Of a stretch of 64,000 nt of DNA, positions 36,682 to 49,499 are shown piece by piece; the first letter of the stretch is position 1, and each line of letters begins with the position of its first letter. Source of the stretch: Annona cherimola (taxonomy: Eukaryota; Streptophyta; Magnoliopsida; Magnoliales; Annonaceae); NCBI GenBank assembly GCA_030490835.1, contig CM059977.1, forward strand, positions 22,363,335-22,427,334, given 5' to 3'. The notes under the pieces were generated by a model. The model searched no databases. It was not told where the DNA came from and saw only the letters and a list, made by a program, of their open reading frames with translations. A program made the translations under genes and the position numbers.

Positions 36682-37149
36682 ATGGCAAAGAGCGAGAAAG
36701 AGGAGACGGAATTCAAGGTCTCGGAAACCCTCAGCCTCTGCGTCAATAACTGCGGAGTTTCCGGCAATCCCGCGACGGAGAACATGTGCCAGAAATGCTT
36801 CCAGGCCGCCGGAAACCTGGTGCCTCCGTCCTGTTCGGGCCAAGAGAAGCGCAGCCCCGCTGCGGCGGGCCCGACGACGTCCGAGAAGGAGAAATCGGCT
36901 GCGTTCGCCCACGGCCAGTCTCGGAGGCCGGTAGATCTGCTGGCCGCGAGACATCCGTTGAATCGGTGCTCCTGCTGCGGGAAGAAGGTGGGGTTGACGG
37001 GATTCCGGTGCCGGTGCGGCGATATGTTCTGCTCGGAGCACCGGTATTCAGATCGGCATGTGTGCGGGTACGATTACAAGGCCGCCGGGCGGGAGAAGAT
37101 CGCTCGGGAAAATCCAGTGGTGAAGGCTGCGAAGATCGTCAGGGTTTGA
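36682..37149 (+). CDS. A20/AN1 zinc-finger stress-associated protein
   Basis: A 155-aa protein in one exon, as is common for this plant family. The N-terminal A20 finger spans about residues 18-42: 'LCVNNCGVSGNPATENMCQK' then 'CF', with four cysteines in the Cx(3)Cx(11)Cx(2)C arrangement. A proline/serine/alanine-rich linker follows. The AN1 finger spans about residues 93-134: 'NRCSCCGKKVGLTGFRCRCG' and 'DMFCSEHRYSDRHVCGYDY', with all eight metal ligands present. The end 'ARENPVVKAAKI' is typical of the family. Known members bind ubiquitin and modulate abiotic-stress responses, in cytosol or nucleus; the role here is by homology only. The leader is C/T-rich, and the ATG is the first in frame, after 'gagagaaa'. 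No TATA box is convincing. Confidence 0.95.
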   Translation: MAKSEKEETEFKVSETLSLCVNNCGVSGNPATENMCQKCFQAAGNLVPPSCSGQEKRSPAAAGPTTSEKEKSAAFAHGQSRRPVDLLAARHPLNRCSCCGKKVGLTGFRCRCGDMFCSEHRYSDRHVCGYDYKAAGREKIARENPVVKAAKIVRV

Positions 37150-38744
37150 AGGAGCAGTTGCAGAAAATTTGGAAAAAAAAAAGAAAAAAAAGAAAAAAAG
37201 AAAATCCATGACTCTCTGCCTGGGATTCATGAAAGAGAGATGATGTTAGGTTTTTCTTATTTGTCATGAATTAATTTTTCTATTTTCATTAGATTGCGAA
37301 AATTTCTTTCATCTTCTACCTTTTTTTGTTGTTGATGAATTGTTTTCACGAGTCAATGGAATTCGGTGCGCGTGGCATATTCGCCGTCTATTATTTCATG
37401 GCAGTCCGTGTCAAAAATCATCGACGATTAGGTTTGCTTGCCGTATAAGTATTAACTCCAGAGCACAAAATATAATTGGATTTGTTAATCTGGCCAGATC
37501 AACAAACATAAAATTAACGCGTTAGAGCAGATGCTTATCGATTTATATGAGTCAATTTCATAATAATTCCGCAGCTAAATTTAAAACGTTATCTCGACAA
37601 ATTTTTTATTGCATGCAACCATTTGCTCTGATCGGGCTTGAAGCCAGTATCACGCGCAAACGACAATTTACTTTCTCCAAGTCCAAGCAATAATCATGCA
37701 GTGTATTTGGATTTGGATGAAAAAGATTAGATGACGACGGGATTTTCTAATGGGGAAAGTAACTAGGTAAATAAATAAATAAATAAAGTTATTATACATT
37801 AAAGAATGAGAAATTAAATAGAATAGATGTTTTTTTTGGAATGATCTTCCGCAAGCCCTCAGTGGGAAGCATGCATTATTGTATGTGCGTACGCTAAAAG
37901 ATGTTCAATGTAAATAATATTAATAAAGTGGAATTTAAAAGATTAATAATTAAGTGCACGAAAAGAAAGTGTAGAAATTGGGATCGATGTGGCGATTAAA
38001 ATGTCATTTACAATCCTAGTCGTCTCCGTAGCTAAGTTATTATAAGGAGGGATGCTACTTAGGTTAATTATATTTATAAAATATTAATCTTAATTTTATT
38101 TACAAAATGTAAATTTTAACCGTATCTGTGAAAATCATTTTCGTGCTGAGTTTCAACTTGAATTTTGGGTTTATGAATTTACATTTTATTTAGAAATAAT
38201 AAGTTTAGAGTTTTTATAAATATATGATAACAACAAATTATGTAAGCAAAAATAATAATACATAGTCAAACTATATATTTTTAAAAATTCAGTAATATAA
38301 AGATTATTTCTAGAAGAAAAGTTAACATCAAAAACAAAATAAATTAAAGAAAATCAATGAACATAAAAGTAAATGATAAAAATATAAAGATAAATAAAAA
38401 TAAAAATAATATAATTTATTCATAACACAATTATAATACGAAAAATATATATATTCATACATAAATATAAAGTACACAAATATAAAGGAATACGGTTTAA
38501 ATATTGTATATAATATATATTGTAATAAATATAAAATGAAAAATCGAGTTCAAGCTCAGTTTCTTGAATCTCAACTCTATCGTATTTATAAATTAAGTTC
38601 ATTAATTAAGTTCTAGCACATTTGAAGTTTAGGTTCAACTCAACCTCATTCCACGTTGCAAGCCAACTTTGCTAGTCAAAGAGGCATGGTAATATACAAT
38701 TATAACAAATAGGGCACAAACACGAATATGAATGGAATCCGACC
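37150..38744. other. 3' region of the A20/AN1 gene and AT-rich intergenic
   Basis: An A/G run at 37,170-37,205 follows the stop codon and probably lies in the 3' UTR. Beyond about 37,350 the sequence is AT-rich and unassigned, with several 'aataaa' runs around 38,350-38,400. Confidence 0.5.
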
Positions 38745-39140
38745 TAGTGCATTGGGGCGTACTTAGCTTCGTCACACTCAGGTGTATTTAATTTTTTTTA
38801 ATATTTTTTTAAAAAATTATATACAATTATTAATTTAAGCGTACTTAACATGTGTATCAAGTATAACCAATTTTAGAAAAATTTAAGATATTTTTTTAGA
38901 TTTTTAAAATTAATGATATTTTTATAATTAACAAATTATGAAAGTGCAACTGATTTTAAAGAATCTAAAAAATATCTACAGAATTCCAAAATTAGTAAAA
39001 CTTAATACATGTGTTAAATATACTTAAATTAACAGTTATGTTTAACTTAAAAAACAGTTGTATAAAAAAATTTAAAATAAAAAAAAGTTTTTGCACTCGA
39101 GTGCATTAAAATTAAGTACACCCAGGTGTACCATATCAGA
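38745..39140. mobile_element. Foldback element FB2
   Basis: Core arms 'ttaatttaagcgtacttaac' and 'taaatatacttaaattaaca' are inverted around about 38,950. The ends carry 'gtgcattggggcgtact' and 'agtacacccaggtgtacc'. It is more decayed than FB1 and FB3. Confidence 0.6.
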
Positions 39141-39179
39141 TTCCGATATGAATAGCTTTATTTGTCATGAGAGATTGGG

Positions 39180-39535
39180 TGCGTAATCCTATGCACCTAT
39201 TTTTTTTTATTTTTTTTTAAATTTTTTTTTATGAAGTTGTTAATCTAGAGTTATTTAACATATGTATCAATTTTTACATTTTTTGGATATTTTTAGGTAT
39301 TTTTTTAGATTTTTAAAAATCAGTGGCATTTTCAGTAATTTAACTGATTTTTAAAAATCTAAAAAAAATACCTAAAAATATCCAAAATATTAAAAATTAA
39401 CAGGTATGTTAAATATGCTCAGATTAACTGTTGTGTAAGAAAATTTAAAAAAAATAATAAAAATAAAAAAAGGTGCAGTGCACCCGGGTGCATTGAGGCT
39501 CAATGTACCCGGGTGCATAGGATTACGCTCCGAGA
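39180..39535. mobile_element. Foldback element FB3
   Basis: A large palindrome: 'gtgcgtaatcctatgcacct' at the left and 'gggtgcataggattacgc' at the right. The core arms 'tggatatttttaggtatttt' and 'aatacctaaaaatatcca' surround the centre 'ggcattttcagtaattt'. The right end has an additional hairpin ('gtgcacccgggtgcattgag' / 'ctcaatgtacccgggtgcat'). Confidence 0.8.
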
Positions 39536-39964
39536 GATTGACCTTGCATTTACAATGGCTCTAGGATGATATTTCACCGGAGCGACCAGACAAGCTAAGA
39601 AAACATGTAGAGCCAAAGTGAACCCATCCGAACCTACCCAAGGGCCAGGGTTACCCATCGCCGATCAATTTGATCGGCTATAGCCTATGTTGTTGTTATT
39701 ATTACTATTTAAAGTAAAGAAATAGTCTATCTTAATAGTTGGAAGGGTGAACGATAAAACCGTATACAAAAAAAAAAAAAAAAATTCTTCCAATTGACTA
39801 TCTATGTGGTCGATGTTCACCCAATTTATCGGATAAAAACAATCTCATCTACTGTAAGTCTAACAAACATATGTAATCATATAGGTATTACCGGTACAAA
39901 AAGGGTTAAAAAATGAGCTCAAGAACTTCACCAGCATTCATGTTTAAAGTTTGCAAAATGATCA

Positions 39965-40295
39965 TTTAGACCGGTTCAGAAACATATATTTTGTTGTTAT
40001 TTTCAATTTTTTTTGCAAAACGGTTAATTTGTTATGTTTAATCTATAAACTAATTTTTAACAATTTTGGATAATATATATTTATTTTATATTTTTAAATG
40101 TAGGGGTGCTTTAGTTATTTTAAATCGTTGAAACATGACTAAAATGCCCCTATATTTCAAAATAATAAATAAATAAATGCACATCTCTAAAATTGGGAAA
40201 ATTTGGTTTAACGATTAACATAACTAGATTAATCGTTTTGCAAAATTTTTTTAACAAAAGTGTTTTAGATTGGAGACCGGTCTGAAATTATCTAT
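39965..40295. mobile_element. Foldback element FB4
   Basis: Ends 'agaccggttcagaa' and 'gagaccggtctgaa'. Core arms 'gttatgtttaatctataaac' and 'gattaacataac' surround a centre with 'aggggtgctttagttatttt' / 'aaaatgcccct'. Confidence 0.7.
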
Positions 40296-41913
40296 GCTCT
40301 AAGAATACTATTATGTAAGGTAGATTAGTTGGAAAATTTTTCAGCTTGCCGGAAAATTTTTGAATGGAAACACTAAATTGATGAACATCTATAATATTTT
40401 GTTGAACTTATTTAATATTTTTATATTTTAAAACAGCAATATCGACGCGGGTTCATGCACAGGATCTGGCTTTTCTCAAAAATAAAAAATATCAAAAATT
40501 TAAACAGATAAATTTCACATAGCACAAAAATCTTTCTAGAGTCCACGCATGTATCGTAATAAAAAAAATAATGGTCCATAAATGAGATATAAGAAATAGA
40601 CTCTTTTAAAACATATCATTGGTTCATGTGCTCAGTGTGTTATGATTTTACATTTTTTATATGTATAATATGTTATCCAAGTTGTAACTTAGTCAAAATA
40701 CCTATGGGTCGACCCATTGGGTACCTTAAATTAGAGAAAAATAATTTTAAAATTTTAGTACCCAATTAGAGAAAAACAATCCTAAAATTTATGCTGAAAG
40801 TGTTGGTTCGGTTCCTTAGAAGGGTTGGTCCTAAGGGTCAAGTATTTGAAATCTACATGAACTTTGTAATATATTATATATATATATATTTTTTCCAATG
40901 TAAATATTATATTATTTAATGTTATGTCAAATTCAGAGGGTAAAAAGCCTATCCACCTATCCCTCTGCTCTCCGTTCATCTTAATCCAATCTCATCTTCC
41001 TACCCTTTAAATTGTTCTCTCTTCCTTGTCCTTAGTTTTTTTTTTTTTTTTTTAAGTTTATTCACATTCTATGTAATCTCCTCTTTTTTTTTTTTGCCCT
41101 CCACTTCTCCCCCACCTACCTTCACTTTCATGCGATTTATGTGGTTTCATCTGTGATTGAAAACCTAACTACTGCCTTCTTTTGTTCGATTTCAATAACT
41201 TTTTATAATTTTTATGTGATTTTAGTTTTTGTGGGTGATCTTTGTTGAAAGCATTTGAATCTAACTATGTGGTCTTAGCATCTTAGTATTTTTCCACTTT
41301 TTATCTAGTGGCATGTAGCCTACATTCTATGATTAGGTTGTCTTTCCACTTTTTAGTAAGTTGAAAGAGCACCGCATATTTATTATAGATAAGCGTGCAA
41401 TTTAGGCAGGATAGATCTAGTTTGAGGTCGCTCATATCCTTATCTTCTTTTTAAAAGCTCATGCCCTACTATATTCTAGGTCAGATCAATTCTAAGCCTA
41501 CCTTACCATGTTTTTAAGGTTAGCTTGGTTTCTATTTTTATTTTTCAAATCAGTTTTTTAAAATAGTCTTTATATTATATTTAAAAATTATAATTGTATC
41601 ATAAATATTACTTTAAAACATATAATTAAGATGATAATAATATAATTTTTTGAAATATATTTATTAAATCTAATAAATAATCGGTAAATTAAATAAGTTT
41701 TATATATTTAAATAAAATATTTATATATTTCAAAATAAAAGATATTTCATAAGATATATATGGAATTCGGGTCAGTTTTGATACTTGTATCTTGGAACCC
41801 ACAACTTTAATTGAACTAAGTATTTTTTTATGGAAACATACTTTATCCTATAGGTATAAAAATAAGAACCCATTGTATTGTACCTAAATGGATTGACCTA
41901 TTGTTATCTTACC
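40296..41913. other. AT-rich intergenic
   Basis: No gene. It contains pyrimidine-rich stretches (41,000-41,110, with two poly-T runs) and a short (TA)n at about 40,872-40,890. Nothing else is recognised. Confidence 0.5.
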
Positions 41914-42559
41914 CATAGTCGTCAAAGGCACGAGGCGCACTAAGACGCAAGAGGGTTCTGAAGCCTAGGCGCAAAGCGCACATTTAAATCGCGGGCTCGA
42001 CTGAAGTAAGCCGCACTTTATATAAGATTTATCTAAAAAAGTAGTGGTGTCTAAAACTATTGAGAAAAAAAATAATATGAACATTCTAAAAGTCAAACAA
42101 GTGCATACCTACTCCCTAAAAAAATAAGTGCATACTTACAATCATTAAAAACATTTTTATGAAGTTAAAACTTAAAACAATAAAATACATTTCCATTTCA
42201 ATAGGCATATAGCACTGATAAGTCTAAAAATTTTCACTTAATTCTATATTAAATTCACACCGTTAAGTATTAAAACGTTAATTAAATGCATGTTTTAAGT
42301 GGAATTTCATGAAAATCATATTTTTAATAGAATATTTGACTTTGCTATAAAAATGGGTCATTTTGCAATATTCTTGAAAATATAAAATTATGACTCAATT
42401 TTAATGTTGAAATGTGTATTAGTTTATTAATATAATTTGGGCAAATTTATAAAATTATTTAATTGGAAAAATCATACATATAAAACTATAATTATATTTT
42501 AAGATATGGGGAACAAAGTAAATTATTATAAAGAATTAAACTAAGATGATATATGAATT

Positions 42560-43650
42560 AATATTTAAATTAGTGTTTAAATATGTTGCATGAGTACACG
42601 CAATTGTGCGCCGCCGGAGCACCATTTCTGGTGCTCCATCTTCCCAAACCGGCCGCAAGCAAAATGCCCAAATCCATCTTTCCAATACCAGCAGTCATCG
42701 CATGCCCCACCTCTGTCCAGACAAGATTGCAAACCGCCGAAGCAACAACCGGAAGCAACAAATGGAAAATCCACCGAACAGCCGGGTTTTCAATTCGTTT
42801 TCAAATCAGGTCCTAAAAATCCGATCCGTCAACCATGATAGCAGCCCTCTGTTTCACTACCGGCAGCTCACCGATCCAAAGCAAAACCGGACGACAGCCA
42901 TTGCAGCTTCCATTAAACCCCATACCCCACACTTCTCCCCTTGGGTGGGACCCATTTTGTGGGACCCCTAGCAAGTGGGTGAGACCCATCTTGTGGGACC
43001 CGTAGCAAGGAGGTGGGGCCAAGCAATAAAGTTTTTTATTACGTGGAGATTTTGCTCTCCATATTCGGGTGATGTAAATTTTATTTTATGCTTTGTAGTA
43101 TCTCGTAGTTATTGCTTTTTAATTTGTAGTTTTAATTTTTAGATTAGATTTACTGCTTTATTTTATGCTTTGTAATTGTTAGATTAAATTTAATGTAATT
43201 CTCTTTCCTGCTTTAATAGTTAAATTTCATAGCTTTTATTGCTTTCTTAGAATAGTTTTAATTAAGTTGCTAGTTAATTATAATTTCTTTTAGCTTCTTG
43301 TCTCCTTTTCTTTTATCTCCAATTTCTTCTATTTTCTCTTTTTCTCTCTTCTTTTCTCTCTTCTTTCTCTTTCTCTCTCTTCTCTTTCTCTCTCTAATTT
43401 CTTCTTTTCTCTCTCTCTCTCTCTCTCCTCTTTCTCTCTTCTCTCTTTCTCTCTCTTTTTATACCTTCTTTTCTTTCTCTTAAAAAATAATTCAAAACTA
43501 CATCGCCTCTCTGTGGATTCGACCCGACTCACCATTATTCTACACTATCACCCGTATAGTGGTAGCTTTAATGTGTTTCGGTTAATTTAAATTAAACTGG
43601 TGATCACAGTGCTCTTAACGACAAGCACTTGGTTCGCATCAAGCACTAAC
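42560..43650 (+). mobile_element. LTR-like fragment nested in the hAT element
   Basis: Contains repeated 'cccattttgtgggaccc' units (42,930-43,010), a long C/T-rich tract, and 'ctctgtggattcgacccgac', a phrase I recall from the 3' part of plant retrotransposon LTRs. The ends are not resolved, and no gag or pol is present. Confidence 0.4.
43310..43462 (+). repeat. C/T-rich microsatellite
   Basis: Runs of (TC)n and TTTC units such as 'tctctctctctctctcctct'. The open frames on both strands here are composition artefacts. Confidence 0.85.
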
Positions 43651-44025
43651 AACAAGATTTGACACAATAATTCCAATTTTAACAAGCACAGTGGCACGTA
43701 GTAGCATAGCAACAACTAATTAAATTAAATTAAAAACAACATCATAAATACATAATAATGTCAAATAAAAAAACAACAAGAGCGACATTTTAACACGAGA
43801 TAGATATAATCCCCTTTTTAAACATTTTAAATGTAATTCCATTTCAATAGGCATATAACAATAGCAACAACATTTAATAAAATTGAAAGTTGGAACAACA
43901 ATTCCATTTCCAATAAGCACAATAGCACGCAACAGCACAACAATAAGTAATTAATTAAATTAAAAAACATCTTAAATGCATATTATCAGATAAAAATAGC
44001 AGTGTAAGGCAACAGTGGCAACAAA

Positions 44026-44305
44026 GGGTGTGTTTGGCAACAACAAAAATTTATCAATTTAAAACTTTTCAATCTAAAACTTTTCACTCTCCACAACTAC
44101 CCTATTTTTTAATTATTTTTTCACATTTTTCTATACAACTACCATACTTTTCAATCATTTCTATACAACTACCAACATAACAAACCTATTTATTTCAATT
44201 TTATCCTATTTATTCCTCATTATTACCCTATCATATCACATCATTTTACAATTTTTCATCTCTACAACTTTTCATCAAAAGTTTTATCCATTCCCAAACA
44301 CACCC
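44026..44305 (-). mobile_element. Tourist-like MITE, TSD AAA
   Basis: GGGTGTGTTTGG to CCAAACACACCC, flanked by AAA on both sides (44,023-44,025; 44,306-44,308). Well preserved, nested inside the hAT-like element. Confidence 0.88.
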
Positions 44306-44998
44306 AAAAGCATAAAAATTAAATTAAAAAGGAGGATCGGCAACAACAGGGTCGAGTGGAGAAGAAGGAAAAAATGAAGGTAAAAAGGGATAAAGAAGCT
44401 ACAAGATTCAAGTTTGAGGACTAGTTTAGTGGAGAAGAAGAAAAAAGGAAAAAAAAGAGAGAGAGAAGAACCGGCAAGTCACCCGACTATAGTAGCTGCA
44501 TGGTGGAGCGGCAAAATAGGTCGACCATCGACCAGAGACAGTGCGTGGAGACATGGAATATGTGTACAGGTCGAACAGAGCAGGAAAAAGGCAGGAAAAA
44601 AGGAAGAAAGAAGTTGTGATAAAGGAGGAGGAGAATAACAAAATAGGTAAGAATCGACAGCATAAGAGGAAAAAGAAGCAACAGGCGAGGACAAGAAGAA
44701 AAGAGGGAAGAACCGGTAGCAAAAGAGGAGAAGAAGAAGAAGGAGAATACTGTAATCATGAGCAATCTAACTTCAATTTCCCTACTTCCGTTTTAGGTTT
44801 TCCTTCCTTTTCCCTGTTGTTTTCATCGATAGGGTCCCAGACAATTATCCATCTTTTATATTTAACTATTTTTTATTTTATTTACCAAAAAAGAAAAACA
44901 GTGGCCCATTTGTTTAAGCCCATGAGGTGCTCGACTTGGGCCTAAGGTCCCTTATGCCCAAGCGCGCCTTGCGCCTAAGCACGCCTTTGACAACTACA

Positions 44999-46447
44999 AT
45001 CTTACACAAGTTGCATTCTTATACACAAATTCTCTAGTTTTTTTGTGATTTTTTAGTTGTCAATAATGTTAAAATTTTATAAGCTTGTTTATTAGTGTCT
45101 TTATGTAGCTCGTTTATACATATTTTTTCATCCCAACTGATATTATATAGTTAATAGTAGGACAAGATAATATTTGATAATAGATCGTTTATCACTGCCT
45201 TTCTTGTTGTCAAATATTGTTCTTAACGTAAACCACTTTAGATAGATTTTCTCATATACAATACTAGAATCTAGACAGATTTAAGTCCATGCTCTATGTT
45301 ATGTTGGGGAACTCATTTAGAATCAGAATTAGAACCAACTTGTTATTGACAAGTATGGTAAAGTAGGTCTCAAATTAACCCTACCTAAAATAAAGTAGAG
45401 TAATAGCTTTTAAAAATAAGGTAAATGTAGGACTGACCCCTACTCGGCTTACCCACCTAAGTTACACCCATAGAATCAATGTGAGCAATTAGTAATGTGC
45501 GAGTGCTTGATAATGATCTTACATATTTTATGTGCATAATATTTAAAATATGGAATGGTTATTATAGCTATTGTGGAAAAAGCAACGAGAAAAGATGTGT
45601 CTACAATTATTGAAAACTAAAATTTTATGGAACAATTGTTGCCATAATATTAAGAAATGTTCGTATACAATAATAAATTAATAGTTATTAATGCACATGT
45701 ATCCTTTTTACATGCCAAATTATCAGTAATTATTGCAAAAGTAAGTAATATTATGCAGGGCTGTTAATAGATTGGATTAGATAAGTTACAGCCTAATCAT
45801 AAAGCATTTTTGTTTAACATAAAAAAGTTTCAAAAAAAAAATCATTCTAAAACTTTTCACTCTCCATGGCTACTATATTTTTTTTTATCATTTTTTCATA
45901 TTTTCCTATGTAATTAGTTTACCTTTCAATCATTTATATATGACTACTCATATACTTACCCTATCTATTTTAATTGTATTTTATTTACTCCTCATCACTA
46001 CCCATATTATATCACGTCAGTTTCTCTAAATTTAAAAATTTTACACTAAATTTTTTTTATAAGTTTTATTACTTCCCAAACACACTCTTAATCATAATCC
46101 ATTTAAAAAATTTCAATCCTAGTCAAGTTATTAACTCACTTAAAAAATCTCAACCCTAATCCATTTACGACTCATTTAATAAACGGGTTGGTGAGTTGTT
46201 AACATATTATATATTGCAAACAAGTCAAAAAGCTAATTTAAAGTTGAATTGCATTGTTTATAATTATCATAGTGAATTAATCTATACCAACGGAATATAT
46301 GACATACTAGATCTTCATCGAAAGAAATTTGTATATTCAACTCGTCATAAAGAAAGAAGACAACTCGACGGGACAGAGAGAAAGAACAGAGATAAATAAT
46401 GATAAGATTGAGAGAGAAACAATTGGAGATGAAATGAGAGAGATAGA
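44999..46447. other. AT-rich intergenic
   Basis: No gene. It includes a decayed Tourist-like MITE (about 45,805-46,087) and short repeats of 'gagttaacgagct' type wording that recur near 48,370-48,440. Confidence 0.45.
45805..46087 (-). mobile_element. Tourist-like MITE, decayed left end
   Basis: The right end is CCCAAACACACTC, with the family core inside in reverse orientation ('cacgtcagtttctc', 'tatctattttaattgta'). The left end is not sharp. Confidence 0.6.
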
Positions 46448-48035
46448 TGTTGGAATTTAAGGCAAATTAAGTACAATCCATATTTTGATGATTAACAACT
46501 CAATTTGAGAAGTATTTAAATACCAATGAGGTTGCTAAGTAATGCCAAGGTGTATAAAATTAAAGTTCAAAAGATAGCAAGTCAAGTCGCAACCCCAAGT
46601 CGACTCAGGCATCGACTTAGGTCAAGTCGATACCCAAGTTGACTCTAGGATCGACTTCAAATGCCCAAAAATCGATAAAACTGAAATCGGGACTCAGAGA
46701 CAGACGAAGTCGCAACCGAAGTCGACTCCGCATGCGACTTAGATGAAGTCGCAATCCCAAGTCGACTCCACCTGCGACTTACCTGCGACTTAGGTGAGCC
46801 TCGGCTACAAACTTCAAAAATGTCAGAGTTAAGTCGTACTTCAAGTCGACTCCGTCATGCGATTTAGGTAAAGTTGCATCTCAAATCGACCCAAGTATGC
46901 GACTTGGGTGAAGTTGTAATCCAAGTCGACTCAGACATGCGACTTAAGTACAAAGCAACCTTATATTGTTTCTAAGACTCCTTGAGATGAAAATCAAAAT
47001 AAAAAAGAAATTACAATCATGAATCAAGGCCACTAAAGAAGATTTCTTTCAAGAAACTAATGCATTGTACAACTCAACCATCATAATACATATCAAGGAT
47101 AACAAATGAAGATCCAAAAACTTGAAAAGAGAAGAAAAGGAGGTCATACACAACAAGTACATTACAAGCAAAGCATTAAAGTTCCAACAATACATATGGC
47201 TAGCGAAGTCGCACCCGAAGTCGACTCCACCTGTGACTTGGGTTAAGTTCGAGACCAAGTCGACCTGAGCATGGAACTTGAATTGAAAGCTGAAGGCTGA
47301 AGTCGCATCCGAAGTCGACTCCAGTCTACGACTTGAGTGAAGTCGCACGCGAAGTTGACTTCACCCTGCGATTTGAACAAAGTCGCATACCAAGTCGACT
47401 CCAAATGCGACTTGACTCGCAATGGTCGAAAAAATTCGAACATTGGCACATTAAATGCACGTCACCTACCACCAAACATTTGAATTTACTTCTCATTATT
47501 TAAGAAGTATCAAGTGAATGTGAATGCAGTTGAAAAAATATTGAATAAGCTCACATTCCATTGTCTCTAGAAATTAAGTGATTTATAAGAAGTTTCAAGA
47601 AGAACTTTGCATTTAAACTGCTCAAAGTTGTACTGCTCCATCCACAAGTTCTTCTACGCACTCAAATTTGCCTATACAATCTGTAACGTGTAGATCTTTT
47701 GTTATTTATTGATTACTTATTTTTCCACTTTGTTTGATATTGGAGACTAAAACCAAGTGAAGGCAAAGTAGCATGTGATTGGAGTAAAACTCGTCACCTA
47801 CTTGTGCCAAAATTGTATAAGCCCCCTAGCGTTGAATCTAGAAGAGAGCAGATGCTCTAAGCTGTATTGATAATACAAGAATGAAACCCAAGACACAACG
47901 GGTGTGTGCTTGGAAGAGTGGAGTAGGAAAGGTTGACCGAACTACTATATATCGCTGTCTCTTTACATGGTTTAATTACTTGTGTTTTATATTTCTACTG
48001 CACCCTCTCATTCTAACTCGCTTGATGTTTCATCG
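46448..48035 (+). mobile_element. Probable solo LTR (SIRE-like Copia)
   Basis: Begins TGTTGGAATTTAAGGC with 'ttttgatgattaacaac' shortly after, wording typical of SIRE-type Copia LTRs from memory. The 3' part has 'gagtaaaactcgtcacct' and 'gtgtgtgcttgg'. No coding region follows, so it is likely a solo LTR. The right border is uncertain (a CA near 48,030), and I could not find a clean 5-bp target duplication. Confidence 0.5.
46575..47425. repeat. GTCGAC-rich degenerate repeat array
   Basis: Units of roughly 35-40 bp of the form 'aagtcgca..cc' + 'aagtcgact' + 'tgcgactt' recur more than ten times in two blocks (46,575-46,950 and 47,205-47,420). Each unit is itself partly palindromic (aagtcgca / tgcgactt). 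Confidence 0.8.
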
Positions 48036-49285
48036 AGGGGATTAAATTTACAAGGGAAAAAGTTTTAATTAAGCAATTTTTTAAAAATATCCAATTTACC
48101 CCTCCCCTCTTAGGTATTACCATGAACTCGGGACTAACAATAGAGTGAAGAAGAGAAAGGAGAGAGAAGTGTAGAAACATAGGGAAAGATAGTGAGGTAG
48201 ATGAGCAAAGATGAAGAGGTAGGGAGTTCGGCAGATAGGAAAGAAGAATCAACATTAGCGAGCGGTTGCAGGAATGATGATGACAATTCTACATCATGGT
48301 AGCAATGGATGGAGAAAAATATAAAGTCGAAATAAAAAAATAGATATAGTTTAGGAAATATATAGTCCTTTGTTAACGGGTTGTAAATGAGTTAACGAGC
48401 TAAATAATTTAAACGAGTTAAATGGATTACTAAATGAGTTAGCGAGTTGTAAAATCTCATCATTATCACATTTATTTGTTGATTTTAATGATTAAATGGG
48501 TCGAAAGATCATAAGCTATTTATTTAAAAATCATAACCCGAACCTATTTATACATGGATTGGAATTGCGGATTAATAGATTGACTATGACCATTGACATC
48601 CCTTTTTATATATTGATAACTTATTGTTTTTCATAATAAAGATGATTTTTGGTATAACAATCATGCTAATATGTGTAAATAGTCATTGCATAAAATGTGG
48701 ATACACTTCTATGTAATCAAATTACATTAAAGCAATTATGCTAATTGGGTTTATCATAGTTGGCGGCAGTAATGTCATTGGAGTTATTGGTTGGGTGCTT
48801 GAAACTCACAGCTTCTGTTGCTATGGGATTTTGTATCCCATTTCATGTGTTCCCTTGGTAATTAGGATATTTACAGTTGGCCCCCTGAGTATGGGAATAG
48901 TTTCAATATGTTCCTCTATGGTGAGGGTGTAAATGAACCTAATTTATAATATAAGGTGTCACAGTATATATAATACCAATAAAAAAATTATGTTGAAGCA
49001 ATTTTATGTAATCTTATTTATTTTTAATATTTTTTCATCGTATTTAACATAATTTATTCAGCTAAAAATTACATTTTATCAAAATAAAAAATATACACGT
49101 AGATCGTATTTACTTAAACATGTCTACTTTTATCTAATCTGATTACATAAAAGTTGTTCATTGTAACTTATTCAAAATTTAAAATTTTTGATAATTGTTA
49201 AAAAAATCCAATACATTCATTGTATTTAACATCATTTGTTTAACTTGAAAGTTAAATTTTATCGAAATTAAATATGCGTACATAG
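48036..49285. other. AT-rich intergenic
   Basis: No gene. About 48,950-49,270 resembles arms of the AT-rich palindromic element at 54,120-54,555 ('tacacgtagatcg', 'aatttattcagcta') only weakly. Confidence 0.4.
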
Positions 49286-49499
49286 CAGTGTTGTCAGAAC
49301 CGGACCGGCCGGTCCGACCGGTCTAACCGGGAACCGGTCACATGTCCGGTTCGTTTACCTACGGTTCGGTTTAATTGTATTAAACCGCTCGATCCGTAGA
49401 ACCGGCGGTCGAACCGGACATTACGGTTCGACCGTATGCGACCGGTATGTCGGTTCTGCGGATGTTAAAAAAACAAAACGTTTGTCGTCAGTTCGTCGT

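Larger units (their letters stand above)
41914..44998 (+). mobile_element. 3.1 kb hAT-like element, 8-bp TSD
   Basis: The left end CATAGTCGTCAAAGGC and right end GCCTTTGACAACTACA are inverted repeats; subterminal 'aggcgcaaagcgcac' mirrors 'gcgcgccttgcgcct'. The flanks are ATCTTACC (41,906-41,913) and ATCTTACA (44,999-45,006), an 8-bp duplication with one mismatch. No transposase frame is visible. It carries an LTR-like fragment, a C/T microsatellite, a Tourist-like MITE and a purine-rich segment. Confidence 0.75.

Noticed and set aside
36544..37041. A 165-codon minus-strand frame over the A20/AN1 gene
   Set aside because: Antisense shadow of the GC-rich coding exon; no domain.
43329..43535. 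Open frames in the C/T microsatellite
   Set aside because: Repeat translation (Ser/Leu/Phe or Arg/Glu/Lys runs), not protein.
46575..47425. Possible CRISPR array (regular short palindromic units)
   Set aside because: Units are degenerate and adjacent without unique spacers, in a plant nuclear genome and inside an LTR.
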